Position numbers and translations under genes: made by a program
Part shown: in pieces, positions 51,944 through 63,359 of the stretch
Position numbering within the stretch: the first letter of the stretch is position 1
Layout of the letters: each line of letters begins with the position of its first letter
The notes under the pieces: model-generated
The model's database searches: none
What the model was told of the DNA's origin: nothing
The model's input: only the letters and a program-made list of their open reading frames with translations
Source: Asterias rubens
Lineage: Eukaryota; Echinodermata; Asteroidea; Forcipulatida; Asteriidae
Assembly: GCF_902459465.1 (NCBI RefSeq)
Contig: NC_047062.1
Coordinates: forward strand, 23,627,919-23,691,918
Direction: 5' to 3'
Length of the DNA: 64,000 nucleotides

Positions 51944-52860
51944 ACAAAAACCAAAAAAAGGGAACCATAAAATAGGATAGAGTATTGAATTCAGATCTAT
52001 AGCGAAATTAGTGCAGGGGTGAGAGTCATTATTAACAAAGAAGTCTGAAACTTGGATACAAAGTCAAAGGTATGTTGAAATGATGCCATTTCTACTGTTT
52101 GGTAACTCCTTGGGTAATAGATTCCAAAAATCTTTTGGAAACAGTATCCACAGCATTTAGAGAAGTAGACCAATGAGCAGGATTTCTTGATTTGTGGAAA
52201 AAAATATTGCCTGATTTTCTTCACCAGGCCGACATAAAAAGTCTGAATTCAGCCAAAAGTCTGAACATCTCATCCCTGTTAGGGCCATATTAATAAGGTG
52301 ATGGATCACTGCCTGTAAATCTATTCAGGTGCAAAAATTAACGACAATTTTATTTGGTCTCTGAAGTACATGCCTCTTTCTTTTTCACTGGAGTTAAAAA
52401 ACCCTGAATATTACAGACTGATGGATGAACTTACCATGCATTATTAAATATTATTATTGTTTAATGACTTATTTACACAAATCAACTGTGAAAAAGACAA
52501 TGAAGCATAGAAAGCATTTAAGTATGAAAACAAATTGCAAATAAAAAATTGAAGGGGGACAAGCAATCCATCAAATACAAGGACGTCTTTGAAGTGAGCT
52601 ATATTGAAGAACAAAATAGTTTTAAAGATGACAACCATGTATTAATATGTCATTGAGAGAGTGGAGGCTGTGAGAAAATTAAAGGTCAGATAAATCTACC
52701 AAAATCAAAACACCCCGCAGTGCTATTACGTATCATAAGCTTTTTTGAGGTATGGTGGACGTGACAGGAGTGCACTGTTTGGTTTGGGTGTATGCACACA
52801 AATTAACCCGACCCTTATAGTGTTGTATAACTTGTTGTATAACCGTATCTTCATAAGGCT

Positions 52861-53063
52861 AAAGCCCCGTTCATACTTCCTGCAAATGCAAATGTGAAGC
52901 GAATATTATAATTGACGTCACAAAATATTGCAATGAATATTCGCAGCAGTTCAGCTGTGCTCAACTCATTTGCCAATATCCCTGCGAAAGGATAGTTGTG
53001 TTGTCAAATTCATGTCAAATTTGATACGCATTCACATTCGCAAGAAGCATGAACCAGGCTTTA
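52861..53063. mobile_element. MITE with GTTCATACTTCCTGC ends, family E
   Basis: It starts AAGCCCCGTTCATACTTCC and ends in AAGCATGAACCAGGCTTTA, imperfect inverted repeats. It is related to 6566-6711. Confidence 0.6.
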
Positions 53064-53092
53064 TGGTGTTGGTAAAACAGCACCCCTCTCCA

Positions 53093-53282
53093 ATATAGAC
53101 CGTATTGAATAACCTCTGTGTTGCTATAAAAAGTCGCCATCTTGTAGGGCAAACCGTATGCGCGTCTAAACGCGTACATCAATGAAGCACGCAGTATTCC
53201 GGCACACGCATGCACATGCACAGTGACGCCATCTTGTAGGGCAGATATTTGACCGGTGACGTCATATTCAATACGGTCTATA
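53093..53282. repeat. Foldback with TATAGACCGTATTGAATA ends
   Basis: The ends are a perfect inverted repeat. The interior has CGCCATCTTGTAGGGCA twice in direct orientation. Confidence 0.78.
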
Positions 53283-53518
53283 CCCTCTGTCCCCTATAAA
53301 AGTTACTTGACTGTCGGCACAAAGTACTAAAACAGTGTCGGCAAACAAGAGTTGAAATATCTACTGCTTCTACACCATGGTGACCATTAAGACACTTCTC
53401 TTCAAAGTTCTAGCCAAGGATTTGGTAAAAAAAGATATCCACAAATTGCTTCAAACTCATAACCTGGGTGTCCAAATTGTTTTCAATACATTTATATGCA
53501 AATGACAGATGAAACAGG

Positions 53519-53716
53519 AGCCCAATTTCATAAAGCATGTAAGCACACAAATTTGCTTAGCATGAAATTTCTTCCTTGATAAAAAACAAGATTACCACCC
53601 AAATTTTATTTGTTCGCATATTGCTTGTTACTGGCATTCAGCTGTTGTTTGCCTATCCTGAAAATCGCATGAAAATTTGGTTGGAAATCCTACAGGCTTT
53701 ATGAAATTGGGTCAGG
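53519..53716. mobile_element. Foldback element, family B
   Basis: A copy with the arms CCCAATTTCATAAAGC and its complement. The family A MITE at 53731 begins 14 bp later. Confidence 0.65.
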
Positions 53717-53730
53717 GTGTCCAAATTTAA

Positions 53731-54106
53731 AGGCAGTGGACACTATTGGCAATTACTCAAAATAACTATTAGCACAAAACCTTACTTGGTAACGAGTAAT
53801 GGGGAGAGGTTGATGGTATAAAACATTGTGAGAAAAGGCTCCCTCTGAAGTGCCATAGTTTTCGAGCAAGAAGTAATTTTCCACGAATTTGATTTCGAGA
53901 CCTCACATTTAGAACTTGAGGTCTCGAAATCAACCATCTAAACGCACACAACTTTGTGTGACAAGGGTGTTTTCTTTCATTCATATTTCGCAAGTTCGAT
54001 GGCCGATTGAGCTCAAAGTTTCACAGGTTTGTTATTTTATGCATATGTTGAGATACACCAACTGTGAAGACTAGTCTTTGACAATTACCAATAGTGTCCA
54101 CTGCCT
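53731..54106 (+). mobile_element. T2/Kolobok-like MITE, family A (best copy)
   Basis: This is a reference copy of the commonest repeat. It is flanked by TTAA on both sides (53727-53730 and 54107-54110). The ends are inverted repeats: AGGCAGTGGACACTATTGG at the left and its complement at the right. The middle is a second inverted repeat around GATTTCGAGACCTCA, so the whole element can fold back. There is no credible ORF. TTAA target sites and AGG termini are features of the T2/Kolobok group described in Xenopus; piggyBac also uses TTAA but has different ends. The mobilising transposase is not in this window. Confidence 0.8.
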
Positions 54107-54589
54107 TTAAAGCAGCTTCTCCAAAAGACACACAGCTGGCTAACACTATCCTTCTTAAGCCTGATACTTAATGGAGGCAATGAAGGCGATTGCATCCATG
54201 CCCCCTGGTCATTGACTTGGTGCCCTTGAAATACTCCAGTTGAAACTTACAATTTCCTCATAAAAGTCATAAGGTGTCCTTTACCAAGGAGAAAACGCCT
54301 TGGTGCCTTTTGCCCAAACATGTACAGGACTGGTTTCTCATCAGTTGATATTATGTGTACAGTTTTTCAATATTTCATGGGATAATGACTTTCTGTCATA
54401 AAGTAGGGTTTAAAGCATTAACTAGATCTGAGTGTCCCCGGTAATAAAACAAAATAACCTATCACTGATTCAACATAAAGCTAAGCATTTATAAATACAT
54501 GCATCAAGTACACATGCATCATGCAATATAACTAGCCTTGCTTCAGGCAAACCAAAGTCGGTCACTTCCAATCGTCAGGATGATTAAAC

Positions 54590-55372
54590 ACCCAATGTGG
54601 GCAAAACTCATTGGATACTATGCAAATTATCCAGGGGGTTAATCCATTTAAATGTAGGGGGGGGGGGAGTATCTTAACTCCCTGTTTCTGGGGGTGTGTG
54701 CAATGTGTGTAATGATTTGCAAACCCACAGTGCTGGCTGGCGAAGCGAGTGATGGGGTACATTGTGAGAGTTAACCAGATGAACTTGGCTTATTCAACTG
54801 TTCAAAAGAAGAATATTATAACTGGGTGTTTCAAATTGACTCCAGCACCGATTTGAAAACGAGGATTTATTTTCTGACGGGTGGTCACTTCACACAGAGC
54901 GATATTGCTACAAATTACACAAATAGGTCGGAAGGACCGTTAGGTTGGATAGACAACTTTTATTGAGTATAAAATAAAAAATCTACCCAAGCTCAACCAA
55001 TCATTCCAGTTTGTTACAATCAATATGGACTAAACTCCTTGGATCTTATGCAAATTGACAAGGGCTTCTCCATTTTAAAGTGGGGGCGGTATCTTAACTC
55101 TATGTTTCTAGTGGTCTCTGTATGATTAGTAAACCCACAGCGCTGGCTAGCTGGAGAGGCAAGTAATGGTAACATGGTGAGAGCTGACCAGATGTACTTG
55201 GCTTATTCAACTGTTCAAGAGAGGAATATTATAACTGGGTGTTTCAAATTCACCCCGTCACTGATTTGGAACGAGGATGTATTACTAACGGATGGTCACT
55301 TCACACAGAGTGATATTGCTACAAATTATCACAAATTGGCCGGAAGGACTGTTAGGTCACGGTTGGATTGAC
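54590..55372. repeat. Two diverged direct copies of a roughly 360-bp unit
   Basis: 54590-54958 and about 55025-55372 share GGCTTATTCAACTGTTCAA, AATATTATAACTGGGTGTTTC and GGTCACTTCACACAGAG. They diverge by substitutions and indels. No coding sense was found. Confidence 0.75.
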
Positions 55373-57034
55373 AACTTGTAAGGAGTATATCTTTGACATG
55401 TGATGGGATCTGGAATCCCACTTTGGTCTCTCAATCAACGAGTGGGAAATTATCAAGTGTGAGTGGACATCTTAAAAAAACACATGTAAGTTAATAACTA
55501 CTCTGAACATGTCTTATTTAGGTTCCCTTCACAAAATGATTTCACGCACGTCCTTGGTCAAAACTTCCAAGGATTTTGTTGTGGGTTTGTTTTTGTTGTT
55601 GGTCCGGACCTCTGACAAAATGTGTTTGACAAGATTTTACACGGGACCTTGGACACTCTTATATAATGGCTGTATTTTCACATGAGGTACATTTTGTACA
55701 AATTTACAACCTTGCTACAATTTAACAAGGCACCCTTGCTAAATTGCACTTGTGTGAAAGGGGCTTTATATGACAGGTGTATAATATGCCCCCGTACATT
55801 TTCGAGGGCATGCTTAAAACATGTCACATACATTATTTACAATCATCTGCACTTAATGTTTCTTTTTAGTTTGTGTTAAGATACAAGGCACTTGATGTCA
55901 AGATTTAATTGCTTCATTTTTAAGTCAGTGAGCAGTGCACTAGATTTATGATTTTAATTTGCACACTTTGGACACACCATCTAAAATTCTGGCTAAATCA
56001 GGCATGATGCTTGGCCCTTGGGGGAAAAAAAAGTAGGCACATTTTATAGAGTACATTGGCTGAACTACATGTACACATGGTGTAGGTTTTTGTATCAGAC
56101 TTTCCAGGCCATTCAAGAACAATTTTATTCACAAGTATTTGAATATAAGAAGCTTCTAAGATTATGTGTATAGCTAGGAATTATTCTTCCTGCGCGGACA
56201 TATTCACTCTGGGTTTACGAAGTATCTCAAAAACATGACTAGGGGTTAGTTTGATTGTTTTTTTCTACTTTTGGTGTGGATAGTGTCATGGTAGAGTCCC
56301 GAGGTTGTAATGAGGGGCAGGGAAAGGGCTTACAATTTGATCTCTGGAAAAAGAGCCAGAGGATTAAAAACAAAAACAAAAAAAACCCTCAATAAATAAC
56401 TAAATAAATTACAGTTTTTCCTTTGTTTTAAAGTTCTTTGTAACAAAAGGAAATACTGTAACTCAGTCATACATGTAAACAGATGTTTACAACCATGAAG
56501 GGACGTGACCGTGCAATAAAGGACCTCACCTTCTGCTCAGTCCATCATTGTAAGGTAACGACCCTGCAGTTTAATCAGCCTTTTAACACCTCATCGCCAC
56601 TCTTTCATTCCTTAATTATCATAAGTGTATTATTTATAATGTAATACATCTATAATACATGACACTTGTCAGCGACTTATCAATTCAGGTGGAGCGTGTT
56701 AAGAAAATATTTATGAGACAAAGCAATCTTAAAACAACACCTTGAAAGGGGTACAAGGTGAGGTGAGGCATGATGTTGCTGCCAGATCGAACCAGAGACA
56801 AAATTACAAACTATCTTATCAACCTCAGCAAACATTCAAAAGAAATGGCATTTTAATACTTGGAAAATTAAAAATATTCCTAGGGACTTTTAAAGGGTAA
56901 GCAAGCAATAAAGGGATTGTATACACAAGGTAAGATAACCCATAAAATATGCTTGACAAAAGCGCAGAATTTCCTGTTTCCTTAAGTGCTAATTCTTTGC
57001 TTACGGTAAGCAGAGCAAGGAAATTTGGCCTCTT

Positions 57035-57060
57035 CCCCCCCCCCCCCCCCCCCCCCCCCC
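57035..57060. repeat. Poly(C) tract, 26 bp
   Basis: An uninterrupted C run. Shorter C or G runs occur at 33661, 48287, 54658 and 58184. It may be subject to length error in assembly. Confidence 0.85.
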
Positions 57061-57324
57061 GGCTGGCAACCGTTTCATGGGTTAGCGTTTGAAAGCAGCT
57101 TTGCAAAGTTGGCCCCAGGTGGTCAAGTGAAGGTCAAATCGTGCCAATGAAATGCTTTATTTCTCTGCATTGCCGAGTTGATACATGCTTCTCATAAATT
57201 TTGTTTGATCATTAGTTTATTAATCTGTCAAGTTTAATGATGGTATCTTGCTGTGAAGGATTTGTAGATCACCGGGTATTAGGCCTGTTTGTTTAGTACA
57301 CGACAAAACTTTCTTTTCCAGCGT

Positions 57325-57502
57325 GTCCCTTAAAGTATAAAACATTGTGAGAAACGACCAGTCTTCTCACTTGGTCATTGGTGTATCTCACGGTGAGCTG
57401 TTTCTCACAATGTACACTATCACTCGCTCTCCATTACACGTTTCCAAGTAAGGTTTTATGCAAATAGTGAGTTTGAGTAATTACCAATAGTGTCCACTGC
57501 CT
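57325..57502 (-). mobile_element. T2-like MITE, family A, internal deletion
   Basis: Only about 180 bp remain, with the right end AGTGTCCACTGCC and TTAA at 57503. Confidence 0.6.
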
Positions 57503-59267
57503 TTAAAGGGATTGAGTAAGATTGGTGATTGGTACCAACTGTTTGTTTCAATCCTATTAGTTGTAGGTATCATAAAACTACCCCCCATCCCCATGACCTT
57601 CGACATTCTAGGACTTAGCCTGATTCACGACTCTGCTTACCGCAGAACTCTGTGCTTACCCAGCACACTGTAAAGTGCACCGAGTCTACAGGCCATAACA
57701 CAGAATTATACAGTAAGCTGAGCCATGAAATAAAGGGCCAGATGTTAAAACAGCTAGTCATCCAAGAACACCCATTGTATTCAATGCAAGTACAAACTCT
57801 CTCCTTGAAAATCAGTTTTCACAAATTCAGTGTCAATAAAACAAAGTGTCTGTTAAAATCCAGCTGGCAACGGTAAAATCAATACTGGGACCGTTTAAAT
57901 ACAGCTATAAGTAGTAAGGCCACTGAATTACAATAGAAGTGGTTCAACCCTGAACACTACACTGCTTCTATTTTTTTTCGGTTAGTTACAATTTACACAT
58001 CATAGACCTACGAATGCGCGTTGATTTAAAATGCAGAGGGACACATAATATGTTACCCTCAGTATCAAAGGGTCGGTAAACGTTTGGTAAAAAAACAAAA
58101 CAATATTCCTTAGTATCTTAAGAAAATATCTTAAGAAAATAAGATTTTCACTTTTGAACTGAAATTTCTTATCTCTGATCGATGGGGGGGGGGGGGGGGC
58201 TACTACAATAAAAAGTAAGAGGCTCGTTTACAACAATTCAGCTTAACTTTTTTTGATATTCACCAATCCTGGGTACTAATAAACCTAATTCTTATCTACG
58301 CACCTATGTAAAAATACACTTCTATTTCTGACTGAATAGTGCATTTTTGCTTCATAGTTTTCTAAAAGTGGATGGTCGATAATCGGCATATCCTAGTATT
58401 AGGAACGAGTTGTTGCTATTGCTACCCTTCAATCAATGAAACAAATTTCCTGAAGGGGTTGGAGGGCTGGCGGGCTGAGCCTATCAATGCACACTCCTGT
58501 CACAGCTTTGCATTGGGTTCAATTTCTGAATCAACAATCACTGCGGCCATAATCAACCCCCCAATTCAACGATGAGCCATAATGCTTGGCACTAAAGCAT
58601 CCAGTTCGATTGTATGTACACTGGACTGTTTGTAAAGTATCGCCAAAATCTACACAAAGTGTATCAGATGCTACTTCAAAATTACACTTTGTGCATCAAT
58701 TGGCTTCTGTCATTCAGTGTGCACAAAACTTACTTGATAGCTATTTGAAAGAAACAAAATGGCCACAATTATAAGCCTAATTTTGTGAACAAAATAACTC
58801 CGTTTATGGCGTTCAAATCCTTTGGTTAGAAACCCTACAGCAGCGTTTGAGAGTATAAAGCGTTTTGAGAAACATTTAAGCAGATAAAGAATGCTTGAAG
58901 CGTTTCTGCTAAGCAAATTAAAGTAGGATACCAGTCACAGATCGTACATGTGACTTTGAATTTTGTCATGTTATCTTGTTCTGGTAAGCATTGTGCTAAG
59001 CAGCTCTAAGAAATTGGGCCTATAGCTACCAGTACTGCATCTTCTTCAAAATGTACTTTTCATTGACAGGTTTGGTATCTCTTCATATAGACTGCTGTCA
59101 TCATACATCATTATTAAAACAATAAACAGCAAGCTCAATCAGATCATTCTTGACAGCCATGGTATGGTCTTTGAAATACCACCAGTTACAATTCAATTAC
59201 TGGCATCTGCAGGAGGTCCTGTATGAACTATATTCATGGTGAACTATTGGACTAGTTATTATACAAG

Positions 59268-59530
59268 TAATGAATGTTTATGAGTGCAATGGTGCAAATA
59301 TTTTCATGAGTTGAAAGATGGAATGTTCTATTAAACGAGGCGGAGCCGAGTTGAAAACAACTTTTTGCACGAATGAAAAACATTCATTATTTGTTTTATA
59401 TAACATCCAAGTAGATCTGTAACAACTCTGCATTACCAAAGAAACACGCACACGGTGATGTTTTACGCACTGTGCAATAGTACTTTTCGGATGGAACGTA
59501 AAATGCTCGCTGAATGGAACGAAAAAATGT
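59268..59530. repeat. Second copy of the 43680 foldback
   Basis: It shares GAATGTTTATGAGTGCAATG, GAGGCGGAGCCGAGTTGAA and TTGTTTTATATAACATCCAA, with an inner arm deleted. Confidence 0.7.
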
Positions 59531-59836
59531 AAAGGGCACCCTATGAGGAAATTGCAAATTTCAACAGGAGCATTTCAAGGGCACCAAGGCAATGACTAGA
59601 GGGCAAGGGGGCAATCACCTTCGTTGCCTCCATGAAGTGTCAGGCCTGCCCTTTTACATTACCATCCATCACTTGCCTCTTTTTACATCACTACATCAAC
59701 CTATCTGACTGTTTTTCAAATGTCAGGTAACGAAATACAACGAAAGTACTTGAACCCCTGAGAGCAGCACAAGCGCCATCCTGTTGGCATACAGAACATA
59801 AGTGATTACACCATCACTTTCAAAGGCAATTCTTTA

Positions 59837-59990
59837 GGGTGTCATGGTTATGAGCGCCATGGTTAAGTCTTCAGAGTGTGGGTTCCAACCCTGGTCATGA
59901 CACAATTGTCCTTGAGCAAGAAGCTTTACTATGATGGTTTATCTTGAGGTATAAATGGGTACCTGTGGGTAGGTATCCACATTCAAACCC
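59837..59990 (+). mobile_element. SINE fragment
   Basis: The degenerate head GGTGTCATGGTTATGAGCGC and the B-box region GTGGGTTCCAACCCTGGTC are followed by CCTTGAGCAAGAAGC and GGGTACCTGTGGG. Confidence 0.55.
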
Positions 59991-60239
59991 GGGGACCTAT
60001 AACAAAAGGGACAAATGGTCCACGGTTGCTATCACAAAGAAAAGCACTGTGGTCCATGGTTGCTCTCACAAAGAGTTGAACAAAGGAGGGTCCACGATTG
60101 CAGGTGTTTACACACTTGTGTGTGTGGGTAGTAGAGGAGGTTGATATTGTGTTTGAAAAAGCCACTGGAGCGCCATGGGAGCTCGGGGCTGTTCATTCCC
60201 CAGGGAAAGATGAAAGGAATTTTATTAGCCCAATGACCA

Positions 60240-60441
60240 GGGCCCAATTTCATGGCTCTGCTTACCGCCCAATTTCTGCGCTAGCCTTGTAAGCGTAGAA
60301 TGCCTAGTAACGTGGAGTACGCACGTGCACAAGCCAAAATTTGCAGCTAACCTGTGAACTACGCTTGCCGTAAGCACAGGATTCCCTGCTTCTGTAAGCG
60401 CCGAATCTGTCATTATGGTGAGCAGAGCCATGAAATTGGGC
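60240..60441. mobile_element. Foldback element, family B variant (GGCTCTGCTTACC arms)
   Basis: The arms GGCCCAATTTCATGGCTCTGC and complement fold back. A similar arm sequence occurs near 57620-57720. Confidence 0.6.
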
Positions 60442-61360
60442 ACTAATGTAAAATGAGTGTGCCCAAGAAGTGGGTCAACCACGCCACGGCCATACATATA
60501 TATAGTGGCACATTTTAATTAACCAATACCAGAGGTTATACGTGTAGGTGAGCTGAAAAACCAAAAACAAAAACAGCGCGGCGAGATCAATTTCCCCTGA
60601 TAATGAGATTAGGTTCTAAACTATATAAAAAAAACTGTCCAGCAACCACCTTTAATCCAAATCAAAGCTTGCACCCACCAGTAACTGGCCAGAGGGTTTT
60701 AAATCCATAATGACCAGTGACCTTTTCGCTATGGCCCTACCAGTAGTATCACTAAAGAAGTTAATCTCCCTTGACTAGTGGTTAGTCGTTAAGCAAAATC
60801 CATCTTAAATCTTTTTCATCTCTTCTGAAAAAAGCCATTTGCTGCAATTTAATCAAAAATGGATTATCAATGATTTGTTTCTGAAACTCATGTCATAACA
60901 GAATTAATAATAATATGCGGTTCTTATAAAAAATAGCGCTTTTAACAGTCGAAGGTTAGTATTGTTTGAAGCTTTGCATGGTGTGGAGAAATAAGAAGAA
61001 ACTATAAATACATGTAAATAGTAAACTTGCAGGTACAGTTGAAGAGTGTTGTACCATTGTGTTCTTGTAAACACAGCTATGAAGCAGAAAAGATAATAAG
61101 ACCCATTTTACGTGTGTATTTAAACATGCTGCACCTTGTAACAGTTTACAAGGTGGAGTGGCTCATGTTATCTAGTGGTAATACCTATATATACAAGTGC
61201 TAAAGTCTTCTGTAGACTTTTCTGGCTACTTAGTAACAGTTTTACTGATTTTGCTGTGGCAAAAAAATCAATCGGAAATCAGACTTATGTAAATATCTAA
61301 GATACCTTTACAGTTAAATTGCTTTTATGTTTTGGTATTCTGTAGAATTGTTTATTTGGA

Positions 61361-62090
61361 GGTGTCGTGGCCGAGCGGTTAAGAGCACCGAATTCAAACT
61401 CTGGCGTTCAATCTCAGCAGAGTGTGAGTTCAAGTCCCGGTCGTGACACTTGTGTTCCTTAAAGCCATTGGACCCTTTCAGTATTAACAGTGTTGTTCAA
61501 GGCCCACACTTCGTGTATCACAACTTATATATCAAATAACAAACCTGTGAAAATTAAGGCTCAATCGGTCATCGGAGTCGGGAGAAAATAACGGGGAAAA
61601 CCCAGCCTTGTATCCGCGCGTTTCGCCGTGTCATGACATGTGTTTAAAAAAAATCTGTAATTCTCGCTATCGAGAATTGATGTTGTTTTACTGTTTTCTC
61701 AAAAAGTAAAGCATTTCATGGAATAATATTTCAAGAGAAGTCTTTCACCACTACCTTCTGTAAACCCTGTAAGTTTTTGGTAAATCTGTGAACTTTTTTT
61801 TTTTTTCTGTACCGAAAGGGTCCAATGGCTTTAAGCAAGACACTTAACCATTACTTCGTCCTTCGGATGGGACGTAAAGGCGTTGGTCCTGTGTGTTGTG
61901 TAACGCACATAAAAGAACCCAGTGCTTTTATCGAAAAAAGAAAGGGGTTTGCCCCGGTGTTCCTGGTTTGATTGGCAGCATATTGCGCGAGAGCAGGAAA
62001 ATACTGTACGTTAAAGCGCTTTGAGCGTCACTGAGTGACGGATAAGCGAGCTATATAGGAAACCACTATTATTAATATTATCATTATTAA
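61361..62090 (+). mobile_element. tRNA-derived SINE interrupted by a MITE
   Basis: The head is at 61361-61455 (GTGGCCGAGCGGTTAAGAGC) and the B box is GAGTTCAAGTCCC. The body resumes at 61835 with GCAAGACACTTAACC and ends GCTATATAGGAAACC plus (ATT)n. The MITE at 61463-61830 splits it. Confidence 0.78.
61463..61830 (+). mobile_element. T2-like MITE, AGCCATTGGACCC subfamily, inserted in a SINE
   Basis: It is 368 bp with TTAA on both sides (61459, 61831) and ends AGCCATTGGACCCTTTC and its complement. Removing it restores an uninterrupted SINE reading GTTCCTTAAGCAAGACAC. Confidence 0.85.
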
Positions 62091-62982
62091 AACTCAATCA
62101 GAAAAACATGTGTATAAACTACTTTTAATAATTACTTGTGTTCACTCACAAATATTTTTTTTATTTTCAAATGAAGCATCCCTAGCTGTCCAAATCTTAA
62201 CTCTGAGTGTCCATCCTTCTTGATGACGCCAGACTCCAGCTAAAATAAACCCTCATCCAGACCAAGATTGCAATCATCTTTCGCATTATCAAAATAGAAC
62301 ATCATAAACTAAATACCATCTTATCACTGAAGCAGAGAACGGACAATTCTGGGTCTAATAATTCCTGCAGCCCAGATTGCAGCACGTCCCGGTCTTGTTA
62401 TAATCCAATTGAACTGAGTCAACAGAATAACTCAATCGCCATGGGTTAAAATAATATTCAGTGCGTACAGTGGTCTAACAACGACTATTAGGAAAGGTGG
62501 TTTAAAACTGTTGCTATAAAAAAAAAAAATCTGTTTGCTAAATTTATCATTTTTAAATCACCCCTAGAATTTGGAAGACATTAAAATGTCTCACGAATTT
62601 TAGGGGTGTTACGGTTTGGAGAACTTACAGACTCTCTTATAGAATAACAAATAAGAGTAGTGGGCTTGGGTATCCCTTTGGCATTGAAAATGAACCCCCT
62701 TAAACCTCCTGTGTGTTACATTTGAGAGGTACTACGTCTTGCATTTTGAGATAATTACAATTCTTTTATTTTTTTACATTGAGTACCTGAACTGATTGGC
62801 ACTTTTCCAAGTAGACTTACAATAGAATGTTCTTAATATAGAAATATTGATTATTGATTGCCACAGATACATAGCAAGCTTGAATCAAAAAGGGCTGAAA
62901 TTTCTGACAACAAAACAATTGACCCTGGCTAACCCAGGTTCATATTATGCCATTCTAGGTAATATTAGAACAATCAATTTAA

Positions 62983-63359
62983 AGACACTAGGCACTATTG
63001 GTAATTACTCAAAATAATTATTAGCATAAAACCTTATTTGGTAACGAGTAATGGGGAGAGGATGATAGTATAAAACATTGTGAGACACGGCTCCCTCTGA
63101 AGTGACGTAGTTTTCGAGAAAGAAGTAATTTTCCACGAATTTGATTTCGAGACCTCAGATTTAGAACTTCAGGTCTCAAAATCAAGCATCTGAAAGCACA
63201 CAACTTCGTGTGACAAGGGTGTTTTTTTCTTTTATAGTTATCTCGCAACTTCAACGACTAATTGAGCTGAAATTTTCACAGGTTTGTTATTTTATGCACA
63301 TGTTGAGATACACCAAGTGAGAAGACTGCTTTGACAATTACCAATATTGTCCAGTGTCT
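62983..63359 (+). mobile_element. T2-like MITE, family A
   Basis: A full-length copy with TTAA at 62979 and 63360. The left end is diverged (AGACACTAGGCACTATTGG). Confidence 0.78.

Noticed and set aside
51732..51980. FVCL and TNKQ repeat ORFs
   Set aside because: Translations of the (CAAA)n microsatellite.
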